Positions 8,780 to 16,889 of a stretch of DNA of 64,000 bases are shown piece after piece. Below the pieces are notes generated by a model that was given only the letters and a program-made list of their open reading frames with translations, had not been told where the DNA came from and searched no databases. Numbering within the stretch: position 1 is the first letter of the stretch; the number at the start of each line of letters is the position of its first letter. This DNA is from Chitinophaga sp. S165 (GTDB lineage: Bacteria; Bacteroidota; Bacteroidia; Chitinophagales; Chitinophagaceae), in the NCBI RefSeq assembly GCF_003182155.1, contig NZ_QGTG01000002.1, positions 1-64,000 of the forward strand, read 5' to 3'. The translations under genes and the position numbers were made by a program.

Positions 8780-8832
8780 TATTCATTTCCAAAGTTTAAT
8801 AATAAATATCAGGTTCATAAAATCCGACACAA

Positions 8833-8867
8833 AATAGTTCGACACCTGTCCACCCCGTTGTACCAAC
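8833..8867 (+). repeat. 35-bp direct repeat, copy 2
   Basis: This copy matches 7504-7538 with three differences. It lies 54 bases after the end of the broken Panacea partner gene and is again followed by a terminator hairpin. Together the two copies bracket a unit of about 1.33 kb holding the antitoxin pair. Confidence -1.
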
Positions 8868-8872
8868 ACGGA

Positions 8873-8905
8873 CGGAGATAGTACAAAAGTATTATCTCCG
8901 TTTTT
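8873..8905 (+). terminator. Terminator after the Panacea unit
   Basis: CGGAGATA (8873-8880) pairs with TATCTCCG (8893-8900) and is followed by TTTTT. It is well placed to end the transcript of the antitoxin pair. Confidence -1.
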
Positions 8906-9128
8906 ATGTTGGGGCAGATTCGCCGCCTATTAGGCTATGTCGGGGAAGACTTCATTTACCGGATCAAGTTGAAACCCAGGGGATTCGTGTGATTAAATCA
9001 CGGCTACGCCTATCCACTTTTAGTGCGGAATATCACATATCAAAATAATCCAAGCCGACTGTCAAATTAATGCGCACTGGGGAATGATCCCCAATCAGAA
9101 AGAGGCCATTCGTACAGTGAGGAGGTCT
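8906..9128. other. Intergenic, no gene recognised
   Basis: This stretch lies after the terminator and before the convergent 179-residue gene. Only a short open frame of under 30 codons from about 8907 and a small GGGG/CCCC hairpin near 9080 are visible. Nothing here can be assigned. Confidence -1.
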
Positions 9129-9668
9129 TTATGTAAGCAGCAATTCCTTCACCGTTTGAATCCCTGGTAAACTTTTCGCTATCACAATGACTTTACCGCC
9201 CGAAGGCAACGCCGAAGTTTTAAAATGCCAATCTACTCCATTCCGGTCCAAAAATGCACGCCCTCTCTCGGTAATAACCCCGTCGGCGTCTATTACCTTT
9301 ACCTCCACTTCTGCCACCCGGAACTCATTTTGGGCAGTCACTACCACTTTCTCCTTTTCTAACCTGATATTCTGGACTTCAGGACTGCGGTAAGCATCCT
9401 TCACTGCTATATTATAAGCATTTTGACCCGGCCCTGCCAGCGACTGATAATAAGCCTTTATCTGCGGATCTTCCAGCATCAGCTGCGCACGCATCGAAGC
9501 AATAGTCATCTTATGCCTTGCCTCCAGCTGCTTTTGTGTAGGCTTTTTCTTTGAAGGGCCGCGTTTCTTCGCCATAATGATCTGCCCATTCCGTTCGTAG
9601 ATCGTGATTTGCTTGCCGAGAGAGCCCCGTACAAGTTGCATGAGGATATTGTCTTTAACAATGGCCAT
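9129..9668 (-). CDS. Conserved Bacteroidota protein of unknown function
   Basis: A 179-residue protein. The start reads MAIVKDNILMQLVRGSLGKQ, followed by a basic KKRGPSKKKPTQKQLEARHK and a helical YNIAVKDAYRSPEVQNI. The last 80 residues look beta-rich, with alternating VTAQNEFRVAEVEVKVIDADG and VIVIAKSLPG, perhaps a small Ig-like fold. I recall similar orphan proteins in other Bacteroidota starting MAIVK-N with G-LG and a basic PT-KQL segment, but their role is not known to me. There is no signal peptide and no membrane segment. It is monocistronic, with convergent and divergent neighbours. Confidence -1.
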   Translation of the reverse strand: MAIVKDNILMQLVRGSLGKQITIYERNGQIIMAKKRGPSKKKPTQKQLEARHKMTIASMRAQLMLEDPQIKAYYQSLAGPGQNAYNIAVKDAYRSPEVQNIRLEKEKVVVTAQNEFRVAEVEVKVIDADGVITERGRAFLDRNGVDWHFKTSALPSGGKVIVIAKSLPGIQTVKELLLT

Positions 9669-10128
9669 AAAAAGGTCGTTTTGAGGTTAGTAATACAAGT
9701 TTTCTATATCGTTTCTCTAAGGTACGTATAAGTATATTAAATTGTCATTAAAACATCATTTAAAGGTCACTTCAATATCGATTTGATATATAAATGCCCT
9801 TTTGATATCCTTTTGGTGACCTTACAGTAACCTTATATGAAGCCGATAGGAGCCCTATCCGAACACTTCAGAAGGATTAACTCTACTAGCGGAGGCTATT
9901 ATCAAGGAATTTCCAGATTGTCAAAACCATTCGGTTCGACACTGCAAAGCGAGGAGTAACTGATATACAAACATTGTTTGCGGTCTTATAGAAACGATGA
10001 ACATCGCTTCCCATAATCTACCTTCACCTATTAAAAATAATGGGGTAAGTTAATGATTAATAAGCAGCGGCCTACCATCTTCATCTGCACGCTGTATTCC
10101 ATATTCCTTTTGTATTCGGGGGGAAATC
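9669..10128. other. Intergenic region without a supported gene
   Basis: About 460 bases downstream of the membrane regulator and upstream of the 179-residue gene. A possible 39-codon hydrophobic frame from 10053 has no other support. The string GTTCGACAC at 9934 is shared with the 35-bp repeats, but the match stops there. Confidence -1.
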
Positions 10129-10129
10129 T

Positions 10130-11131
10130 TTACTTACTGACACCGGATGCGCTATGCACCCCTTCCTCATAACTAGTTTCGAACTTATATCCTTTGCCGC
10201 GTATAACGACAATATTGATATTCGGATCGAATTCCAATTTCTTTCTAAGTTTTGATATGAACATATCCAGACTACGCCCTACAATAACCCCTTCATCCTC
10301 CCATATCTCTTTTTGCAGCCGGCTTCTCTCTATCGTCTCGTTAGGGGATTGTGCGAAGATGAGCAGTAAACGGGTTTCAGTCCTGGTCAGGTCCATAGGT
10401 TTTTTATCTATTATCAGCTGCCGTTTTTCCGCATCAAACAAGACCGGGCCAAAAGTGAATTTCTGGGTATTTTGACCAACCGGAGCAGGTTCCTCAACAT
10501 CTATCGGTACAAGTTCATTACCGCTCTGACCAACCGGGGGCATACCAGGGATGTTAGTTGAAAACCTGCGTGACTTAACAAATTCCCAAAAAACAAAGCC
10601 GGCAAATGCCAAAAATGATAGGCCACCCAGCAGATATCCTATCATCGCTTTATTCGTCCCCAGGGGTTTAAATTTAATGTTAACCATGTAACATCCTCTA
10701 GGCTGCACTCTTTTTGAACATGTCACAATGTTATCTTTTTCATTTCCCGATATCGCGTATCCATAGGCCACACTGCCGTTACCGCAGTTCAGAACGTTAA
10801 CAACGTAATCACCTGTGAGCGGGTCTTTAGCCAGCAAATGCCGGGTAATCTTCACCAGAGAGTCAGGTTGAAAAGTGAGCGCTTTCTCAAAACTGATCTG
10901 ATATTCATTTTCCGCGATCTTTTTCACCGGGAGCACCCTTGATGTACTGTCTCCCGCCTGTAAGAGTAGCTCATGTCCGATCTTGCGGAGCAAAACTTCC
11001 TTTCTGCTGATATAAAAATCGTCACTGCCTACCATATTGAAAGTCAGGCAGACTGCAAAAATCAACAAGAATAAAATCAGCCCGTATAGGTACTTGCGAT
11101 TTCCAGAGAAGAGGTTTCGGCCACTATGCAT
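10130..11131 (-). CDS. Membrane-anchored OmpR-type winged-helix regulator
   Basis: A 333-residue one-component regulator. A short basic N-terminus is followed by a membrane helix at about 15-33, a roughly 130-residue extracytoplasmic domain with three cysteines, a second helix at about 166-186, and a cytoplasmic linker leading to a Trans_reg_C winged helix (about 228-325; FGPVLFDAEKRQL, LTRTETRLLLIFAQSP, then VGRSLDMFISKLRKKL and GKGYKFE). There is no receiver domain. Unlike ToxR or CadC, in which the DNA-binding domain is N-terminal to a single helix, here it follows the second helix. It presumably senses a periplasmic signal and binds DNA at the membrane. The target is unknown; neighbours do not share its strand closely enough to form an operon. 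Confidence -1.
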   Translation of the reverse strand: MHSGRNLFSGNRKYLYGLILFLLIFAVCLTFNMVGSDDFYISRKEVLLRKIGHELLLQAGDSTSRVLPVKKIAENEYQISFEKALTFQPDSLVKITRHLLAKDPLTGDYVVNVLNCGNGSVAYGYAISGNEKDNIVTCSKRVQPRGCYMVNIKFKPLGTNKAMIGYLLGGLSFLAFAGFVFWEFVKSRRFSTNIPGMPPVGQSGNELVPIDVEEPAPVGQNTQKFTFGPVLFDAEKRQLIIDKKPMDLTRTETRLLLIFAQSPNETIERSRLQKEIWEDEGVIVGRSLDMFISKLRKKLEFDPNINIVVIRGKGYKFETSYEEGVHSASGVSK

Positions 11132-11527
11132 AGTCTTAGGATATTTACAAAGTTTACACTTTTAATTTGAAACCCGGATTTCTCAGATTAAAAGGTATTA
11201 AAGAATTTCACTGGGACCAACGTTGATATCATATGAAAAATAAAAGAGATTTTCTCTTAACAACTCTCCTCCTGCATCCTGGGACCTTTGGCCGATGAGA
11301 TCTCTGTGATCCTAGAGTTGATGTATAATAAGGAATGATAGTAACGTAAAAAAGAAAAATGAAGAAGTACGCACGTATTTCCTTCCGGCCCTCCAAAATA
11401 AAATCGTTTATGAGCGACGACACCGATTTTCCACTTTCAAAATGTTAGTGGCGGAAAGACGGACCTGATCCGGAATGATCTTCCGGTAATAACTACAGAT
11501 GGGGTTAGAAAGAATATTCGCCTGCCG
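11132..11527. other. Intergenic region without a supported gene
   Basis: About 395 bases between two minus-strand regulators. A 64-codon minus-strand frame at 11229-11423 has no recognisable content. No terminator or clear promoter box was found. Confidence -1.
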
Positions 11528-12199
11528 CTACCCTTGTTTGATAAGTGATGATAATTTCTCCCTGTTCTTAATAATGATCGTTTTCCCTGAAAGCTCAAGA
11601 ATACGATCAGCCGAGAACTCGTTCATTACTTTAAATATTGTTTCATAGGTTGTGCCGGCATAAGATGCAACATCTTGCCTGGTCAGGGTGCCTTTAATGG
11701 TCCCGTCTTCATCACAGCCAAACACTTCGGCAATTTTCAGCAGCGTATCTGCAATACGGCTTTTTACATCCATATGAACCATATTCCGCATACCCTTTTC
11801 GGCCTCCTGCAGGTCCCTGGCATAATATAGCATGAGCTGATACGTAAGTTCAGGATTGATCCTGAGCGTTGTTTTGAGAAATGCTGTGGTAATAAAGCAA
11901 ACGGATGCATCTTCTATAGCAGTTGCAGAGACCGGATAATACTGCTCTGCAGCGATCCCCCTATGCCCAAGCACGTCGCCTTCCTTCGCTAATTTGATGA
12001 TAAGTTCCTTATCGTCACCCCATTTCTTATGTATTTTAACCTTCCCTTCGTGTAAAAAATAAAATCCTGTTACAGGCTCATCTTCCCGGAATATGGCTTG
12101 TCCTTTCTTGAAACTCAACAACTTAGAGTTATTATCAATAGCGGCTTCCCATTCAGGTAACGAATACTTCTTCAGGAAGCAATTAGTGTGATGCTGCAT
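11528..12199 (-). CDS. Crp/Fnr-family transcription regulator
   Basis: About 223 residues from the ATG at 12199 (an upstream TTG at 12205 is less likely). The N-terminal half is a cyclic-nucleotide-binding-type beta roll (FKKGQAIFREDEPVTGFYFLHEGKVKI; GDVLGHRGI), followed by a dimer helix and a Crp-type helix-turn-helix (LTRQDVASYAGTTYETIFKVM). No iron-sulfur cysteine cluster of the classic FNR kind is present near the start, so the ligand is unknown. It is divergent from the ClC transporter, and the 110-base gap holds two similar palindromic sites; autoregulation plus control of the transporter is the simplest reading. Confidence -1.
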   Translation of the reverse strand: MQHHTNCFLKKYSLPEWEAAIDNNSKLLSFKKGQAIFREDEPVTGFYFLHEGKVKIHKKWGDDKELIIKLAKEGDVLGHRGIAAEQYYPVSATAIEDASVCFITTAFLKTTLRINPELTYQLMLYYARDLQEAEKGMRNMVHMDVKSRIADTLLKIAEVFGCDEDGTIKGTLTRQDVASYAGTTYETIFKVMNEFSADRILELSGKTIIIKNREKLSSLIKQG

Positions 12200-12215
12200 A
12201 GTCAAAGTTACAAAA

Positions 12216-12233
12216 ACATTGTTTAGGCAATGT
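12216..12233. promoter_or_regulatory. Candidate Crp/Fnr operator 1
   Basis: ACATTG-N6-CAATGT is a perfect inverted repeat 17 bases before the regulator ATG. It resembles the site at 12270-12285: both contain TTGTTT followed by GCAAT. Confidence -1.
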
Positions 12234-12269
12234 TTTATAAGCTAATTTTAATAAATAAATTTAATAAAA

Positions 12270-12285
12270 TGTTGTTTTAGCAATA
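12270..12285. promoter_or_regulatory. Candidate Crp/Fnr operator 2
   Basis: TGTTGTTTTAGCAATA shares 11 of 16 bases with the matching part of operator 1. It overlaps the first two bases of the TACTTTTG box of the ClC promoter, so binding here would probably block transcription unless the regulator remodels the promoter. Confidence -1.
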
Positions 12286-12291
12286 CTTTTG
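12284..12291 (+). promoter_or_regulatory. -7 promoter box of the ClC gene
   Basis: TACTTTTG matches the Bacteroidota -7 consensus TAnnTTTG, 19 bases before the ATG at 12311. No good TTG lies at the usual distance upstream, which would fit a promoter needing an activator or a weak one. Confidence -1.
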
Positions 12292-12310
12292 CACAATAAA
12301 CAACAATTTT

Positions 12311-14200
12311 ATGCGCAATAAAGATATTGACGAATCTATTTCAATAGCGCCGTCCCTAGACCTAAATATCAACAGGGAACAGGAAGAGAACCGGCCTCTG
12401 ATGTCCAAAAGAGTCCTATACTTAAGCATTCAGGTAATATTTAACGCTATTGTAATAGGTTTTGTCGCTAAGGCACTGGTTGCATTGATCAGCCTTATTA
12501 CTAATCTTTCATTTTACGGAGAATTCTCAATTGAAGAAAGCAGCCCGGCTGGCAATCATCTCGGCTGGTGGGTAGTTATTATACCGGTGATAGGCGGCCT
12601 GCTGGTGGGCATTATGGCACGTATCGGTTCGTCTGCTATACGCGGGCATGGAATACCGGAAGCGATGGAGCAGGTGCTTACAAATAAAAGCCGTATAAAG
12701 CCGATCATTACGTTATTAAAACCACTATCCGCCGCAATATCTATAGGTACCGGCGGTCCATTTGGTGCTGAAGGACCTATCATTTCTACCGGTGGTGCAT
12801 TTGGTTCGCTTGCCGGACAGATCATGCATATTTCGCCCAATGAGCGTAAGATCATGTTGACTGCGGGCGCTACGGCTGGTATGGCTGCCATTTTTGGTAC
12901 CCCTGTAGCGGCGGTATTACTTGCTATTGAGTTGCTGTTATTTGAATTTTCTCCCCGTTCAATTATACCTGTGGCATTAGCCTGTGCAACCGGCGCCGCT
13001 ATGCACTATGCTCTTTTCAGCAATGCCCCTGTATTTTCAATGCCTGATATTCCAGCCGCAGGAACTGAAGCAATGATCTGCTATGTTGCTATGGGTGCAG
13101 TTATAGGCATGATCGCAGCTGTTGTTACCAAAAGCGTCTATTTCATTGAAGACATGTTTGAAAAACTGCCTATTCACTGGATGTGGTGGCCGGCAATAGG
13201 GTCCCTGGCAGTAGGTATAACAGGTTATTTCGCTCCATATACTATGGGTGTTGGATATAGCAATATTTCTCAGCTGCTGAGTGGGAACATCAGCGTTCAA
13301 CTTATACTGGGATTGTGTTTTCTTAAGTTTATTTCCTGGTCCATTTCTTTAGGAAGCGGCACTTCAGGAGGAACACTTGCACCGTTATTAACGATCGGAG
13401 GAGCTACCGGGCTGGGACTTGGTGTTATTATAACAACCTTGTTCCCCCAGATCGGCATCAGTCTGCCTACCTGTGCACTTATAGGCATGGCGGCCATGTT
13501 TGCCGGTTCAGCAAGAGCGCTGTTAACTTCGATAGTTTTTGCCTTTGAAACCACCTTACAACCACATGGGTTGTTACCGTTATTAGGCGCATGTACAGCA
13601 TCCTACTGCGTCTCTTTCTTTATGATGAAAAGTTCTATAATGACGGAAAAGATCAACAGACGAGGTGTACCTACGCCTGATGCTTATGAACCGGACATCT
13701 TACGTGAACTTACAGTGGAAGAGGTGATGGATAAAAATATACCGGCTGTGTGGGAAAACGAAAGTATTAAAGAAGTATTGGAATCATCAGGATCAAAAAT
13801 ACAAAATGGATATGGTGCCATCATTTTTAATAGCGAGGACAAGCCATGCGGCGTGATGAATATAAAAGAGTTGTATGAAGGCCTGATAAAAGGGAATACA
13901 ACTATGTCTGAGTTGAAATATGAACAGGTTTTTGTTTATCCTTCCAGCACTTTACTTACTGCCATTACCTTAATGGAAGAGCATAAACTGGATCTGCTAC
14001 CTGTAGTTTCCAGGCAAGACAGGGAAAAAGTAACTGGTGTTATCACAAAACATCTGATACTTTCCACTTATCGCAAAAGGCGCGATGGCGACGATGAACA
14101 CCAAAGAGAGATTTCATTAAGACGAAGCAGTTATCGGTTCCTGGCTAAAACAAAGATGTTGAGGAAGGAACAGCCTAAAAAATTTTCTAAGGGAGAATAA
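12311..14200 (+). CDS. ClC-family chloride channel/transporter with CBS pair
   Basis: A 629-residue inner-membrane protein. The ClC core spans about 30-450 with the selectivity motifs RGHGIPE, GTGGPFGAEGPI and GSGTSGGTLAP; the glutamate in GAEGPI is the gating residue that marks chloride/proton exchangers and gated channels. The C-terminal part (about 470-605) holds two CBS domains (TVEEVMDKNIPAVWENE; YEQVFVYPSSTLLTAITLME) that usually bind adenine nucleotides. The length is typical of bacterial ClC-CBS proteins. It is divergent from a Crp/Fnr regulator, suggesting conditional expression. The direction of chloride movement and the physiological use cannot be read from the sequence. Confidence -1.
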   Translation: MRNKDIDESISIAPSLDLNINREQEENRPLMSKRVLYLSIQVIFNAIVIGFVAKALVALISLITNLSFYGEFSIEESSPAGNHLGWWVVIIPVIGGLLVGIMARIGSSAIRGHGIPEAMEQVLTNKSRIKPIITLLKPLSAAISIGTGGPFGAEGPIISTGGAFGSLAGQIMHISPNERKIMLTAGATAGMAAIFGTPVAAVLLAIELLLFEFSPRSIIPVALACATGAAMHYALFSNAPVFSMPDIPAAGTEAMICYVAMGAVIGMIAAVVTKSVYFIEDMFEKLPIHWMWWPAIGSLAVGITGYFAPYTMGVGYSNISQLLSGNISVQLILGLCFLKFISWSISLGSGTSGGTLAPLLTIGGATGLGLGVIITTLFPQIGISLPTCALIGMAAMFAGSARALLTSIVFAFETTLQPHGLLPLLGACTASYCVSFFMMKSSIMTEKINRRGVPTPDAYEPDILRELTVEEVMDKNIPAVWENESIKEVLESSGSKIQNGYGAIIFNSEDKPCGVMNIKELYEGLIKGNTTMSELKYEQVFVYPSSTLLTAITLMEEHKLDLLPVVSRQDREKVTGVITKHLILSTYRKRRDGDDEHQREISLRRSSYRFLAKTKMLRKEQPKKFSKGE

Positions 14201-14257
14201 TAAAGCTCAATCAAACTTAGAAGAAAAATAATCGCATAAAGACTTTCAAAATAACGG

Positions 14258-14286
14258 GAAGGTGTTTCAAAAAATTTGAGACACCT
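14258..14286. terminator. Hairpin between ClC and TlpA-like genes
   Basis: AAGGTGTTTC pairs with GAGACACCTT (one G-U pair) across an A/T loop. It lies between two convergent genes; the following T-rich stretch suits the ClC transcript. Confidence -1.
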
Positions 14287-14338
14287 TTCTACTTTAAAGC
14301 AATCAATCTATTGGGGTAAGATCAATATTCATCATTGG

Positions 14339-15472
14339 CTAATGTGATATTGCCGTGGATAAAACTTTTTCTATTTCGGATAGTGAAGCGTCTTTCAACA
14401 GGATATTACCCTCAGGATCCAATAGGAATTTTACAGGGATAGCGGATACATTCAAGAGAATCGCAGCCTTATTATCATTACCTTTTAGATCGGAAAGATT
14501 TGACCAGTCAATTTTATGTTTGGCAATCGCTTCAGTCCACAGCTTTCGATTCGTGTCCATTGAAATACCCAGTATCTGAAACCCTTCCGACTTGTAAGTA
14601 CTATCAAGTCTTTTCAATTCCGGCAACTCTTTCAGGCAAGGTATACACCAACTTGCCCAAAAATCAACCAATACATATTTCCCCCGGAATTCGGTAATGT
14701 TCCTAATTCGGCCTGAGGTATCGGGCATGGAAAAAAAAGGTACCGGCTTTTTCAGGCTAACTAATTCAGGATAGTCGAATAGCATATACCTCAGTTTTTT
14801 TCCCAGTGCAGTATTCGCCAACTCATCCGACAATTTCAAATAATACTTTTTAGCGGTGTCAGCTTTTATAAAATCTGCTATCCCGGATAATTCATATAAA
14901 GCTCCATAATTAGCCGGAGCTTGTTCAATAAACCTGCCTATGTTAGTTTCATTCTCTCTATTATATTGTGCAAGGTAAGTCTTCTCAAATGTTTTAACCT
15001 GTGTCGCATCGCTACGCTTCTTTAGGCTATCAATAACCCTGTAAAGCGCTCGTCTCCTTACAGATAATGGGTAAGAAACATCTTTCCTGTATGCCTCATA
15101 TACTTCATTTTGTGTAGAGCCTGTTATTTTTGATCTATATAATGAATCCTTAACTCCTTTTATTTCTATTGTGGTGTTTTCAGCAATAAAACTAACCCAG
15201 CCATTAGCTATTCCAGGAACTTCAATTGAGTAAAATGTCAGTTCGTCAGCGTGGCCATTGAAAAAGAATTGATCATCCTTACTATAGCAGGAATCAAAAT
15301 ACCGTATTTCAAATCCGGGTCCATAACCATTTTTAGGTTTATTTCCCAAGAGTACTTTCGCATTGCCAATGCCTTTTATTTTTCCTAGAATCCTATACTC
15401 TTTTTTATCCTGGGCGATGCCTTTAATACTGAAAACAACAAGAAGCGCAAGTATTAAGTTTCTTAAATTCAT
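14339..15472 (-). CDS. TlpA-like thiol-disulfide oxidoreductase with DUF4369
   Basis: A 377-residue exported redoxin. A signal peptide (LILALLVVFSIKGIAQ) is followed by a beta-rich DUF4369-like region (about 25-120), a helical middle and a thioredoxin domain from about 240 with the active site WCIPC in YVLVDFWASWCIPCLKEL, and the usual cis-proline segment VSAIPVKFLL. Such proteins act in the periplasm, often anchored, and reduce or isomerise disulfides. It lies on the same strand and directly downstream of two Cys-rich precursor peptides, so a role in their disulfide handling is possible, although a hairpin separates them. DUF4369-TlpA proteins are also very common in Bacteroidota outside such loci. 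Confidence -1.
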   Translation of the reverse strand: MNLRNLILALLVVFSIKGIAQDKKEYRILGKIKGIGNAKVLLGNKPKNGYGPGFEIRYFDSCYSKDDQFFFNGHADELTFYSIEVPGIANGWVSFIAENTTIEIKGVKDSLYRSKITGSTQNEVYEAYRKDVSYPLSVRRRALYRVIDSLKKRSDATQVKTFEKTYLAQYNRENETNIGRFIEQAPANYGALYELSGIADFIKADTAKKYYLKLSDELANTALGKKLRYMLFDYPELVSLKKPVPFFSMPDTSGRIRNITEFRGKYVLVDFWASWCIPCLKELPELKRLDSTYKSEGFQILGISMDTNRKLWTEAIAKHKIDWSNLSDLKGNDNKAAILLNVSAIPVKFLLDPEGNILLKDASLSEIEKVLSTAISH

Positions 15473-15505
15473 AGCTGTTGGAGCTTAGAGAATACAAAAA
15501 CGGTG

Positions 15506-15543
15506 TACCACCGGTAGCCATTTAAAATGGCATACCGGTGGTA
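15506..15543 (-). terminator. Hairpin after the precursor genes
   Basis: TACCACCGGTAGCCAT pairs with ATGGCATACCGGTGGTA with one bulged base. It sits between the second precursor stop and the TlpA start, both on the minus strand. It lacks a strong U tract, so it may stabilise the precursor mRNA or limit read-through. Confidence -1.
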
Positions 15544-15568
15544 GATAATCAAATATAGGTAATGAGTA

Positions 15569-15805
15569 CTAACATTGATTCTTATATTCTTCATCTCCGC
15601 ACTTAATCGAATGATCTTTTGTCTGGCATATTACATTGTAGCCGCAATCCACAGTTTTCTTTTCACCATTGGGACATGTAACACTGCACGATGCTGCACC
15701 TTCGGAGCCACCACCGTAAGAGCCGCCAAAAACATTTTTCAATTGAGCTCTGGTAAGAACTTCTTTCGCGCCTAAGTCCAGCACCGCTAATTTTAATTTC
15801 TTCAT
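15569..15805 (-). CDS. Cys-rich double-glycine precursor peptide 1
   Basis: A 78-residue precursor. The first 28 residues are a leader (MKKLKLAVLDLGAKEVL, then LKNVFGG) ending in the double glycine cut by C39 peptidases. The predicted 50-residue core has six cysteines with spacing C-3-C-9-C-5-C-8-C-8-C and is rich in Gly, Ser and Lys. An even cysteine count with a thiol oxidase nearby suggests three disulfides. It is paralogous to the peptide just upstream, with an almost identical leader and a shared core pattern (C..GY..C, then D.HS..C). Its likely exporter is the C39 ABC transporter encoded divergently. Bacteriocin, toxin or signal function cannot be decided from sequence. Confidence -1.
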   Translation of the reverse strand: MKKLKLAVLDLGAKEVLTRAQLKNVFGGSYGGGSEGAASCSVTCPNGEKKTVDCGYNVICQTKDHSIKCGDEEYKNQC

Positions 15806-15832
15806 AATTTCTTTTTAAGAGTTAAAAAAGAC

Positions 15833-16090
15833 CTAAAAGCATTTTATGGTTTTGGGTGTTCCATTTCCATTAGAGCATGTTACGGAATGTCCATCCCGAC
15901 CATAGCAATAATCATATCCGTCACAGGTAATTGAGCGATCGCTGGAACACCAGGCAGTGGCAGAGCATGCTGTACCGGTACCACTACCGCTTCCATAGGG
16001 GTCTGATCCACCAAGAATGTTCTTAAGCTGACTTCTGGAAAGTACTTCCTTTGCACCGAGGTCTAGTGCCTTTAGTTTAAGCTTCTTCAT
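15833..16090 (-). CDS. Cys-rich double-glycine precursor peptide 2
   Basis: An 85-residue precursor, first in the short precursor operon and 27 bases before the next one. The 28-residue leader ends LKNILGG. The 57-residue core begins with a Gly/Ser stretch (SDPYGSGSGTGTA) and has six cysteines spaced C-5-C-7-C-5-C-9-C-11-C. The middle, with CDGYDYC and DGHSVTC, aligns with CGYNVIC and DHSIKC of its paralogue. The many Ser and Thr residues offer sites for O-glycosylation and the cysteines for disulfides or S-glycosylation. Type and chemistry of modification are inferred only from the neighbouring enzymes. Confidence -1.
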   Translation of the reverse strand: MKKLKLKALDLGAKEVLSRSQLKNILGGSDPYGSGSGTGTACSATAWCSSDRSITCDGYDYCYGRDGHSVTCSNGNGTPKTIKCF

Positions 16091-16889
16091 TTTATTTCAT
16101 TTTTCTTGAAAAATAAGCCAAAGCTCATTTGGCCCCTGAAAGACCTTCCGGGGTAGGCGCGCACTACCCTTTGTTCAGCCTTCAAGTAGTTTACGATTAC
16201 ATAGTATTAGATGTATGCATGAGAAAGGATGCTATGCAATCAGAACATCTCCGGCTTGCATAAGCCTATACGTTTAGTATCCTTTAATAAAAGAACAGGA
16301 AAATGCAATACAACCGTGCCGCTAATAGCCCTCGGGCTTTGAGTTGAACAAATCTCCAGAACATGGAACTAATAGGGATTTGAGTTAAAAAATATTCAAT
16401 GGCGCAAGAGCAATATTCAGTTGGTTACAAACGATAGAATATTAGCTGTCACTTTTCTTTTAACGGGAATTCATTCTAGATTTTAAAGAATCTCTGCTCA
16501 AGATATGTTATGCGTTATACAAATCCAAACAATATTCACAAAAATTAATCACATCACAGTGCTGGCTTTTCTAGTAGACTCGCGAATAGAAAATCTAAAA
16601 AAAATTATACTTGCATTCCGCGAACTTTTATATATTTATCTTAATTCCACAGATATTAAAATTCTATTCTCAATTACCATTGAGTGTCAAAATGACCCAG
16701 AATTTGCCAACCCGATTTCTGAAAAAATGACCTCAAGATTAAACCCTGGCCTTTCATGAATATGAAAAATCCGTTGATAGCTGCTCATATATCCCACTAC
16801 CCGGTGTCATGCTATTATATAACCCATGATCATTGTGAGTGTCATAGCATGTATTGTAAAAATTCCTCCAATTAATTTCAAGTTCTATA
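16091..16889. other. Divergent 800-bp region of the peptide locus
   Basis: This is the longest gene-free stretch of the window, between the precursors and the exporter. It should hold promoters for both directions, but I found no full TAnnTTTG pair. An 84-codon frame at 16505-16759 runs through low-complexity sequence and a possible IS-end remnant (16683-16735) and is not accepted as a gene. Confidence -1.
16683..16735. mobile_element. Possible insertion-sequence end remnant
   Basis: The stretch begins AGTGTCAAAATGACCCAG and repeats AAAATGACC about 38 bases on. Short direct repeats containing TGTCAAAnTGACC resemble the multiple terminal repeats of IS21-type elements. There is no transposase, so this is at most a solo remnant. 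Confidence -1.

Noticed and set aside
9058..9115. IS21-like end near the 179-residue gene
   Set aside because: Only TGTCAAA is shared; there is no repeated unit.
9934..9942. A third copy of the 35-bp repeat
   Set aside because: Only GTTCGACAC matches; the flanks differ completely.
10053..10172. Small hydrophobic frame of about 39 codons on the plus strand
   Set aside because: It has no promoter box and overlaps the end of the membrane regulator; composition alone is not enough.
11229..11423. 64-codon minus-strand frame between two regulators
   Set aside because: Basic, low-information sequence with no family resemblance and no promoter.
16505..16759. 84-codon plus-strand frame before the exporter, as another precursor peptide
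   Set aside because: It has no double-glycine leader or cysteine pattern and ends within a possible IS remnant.
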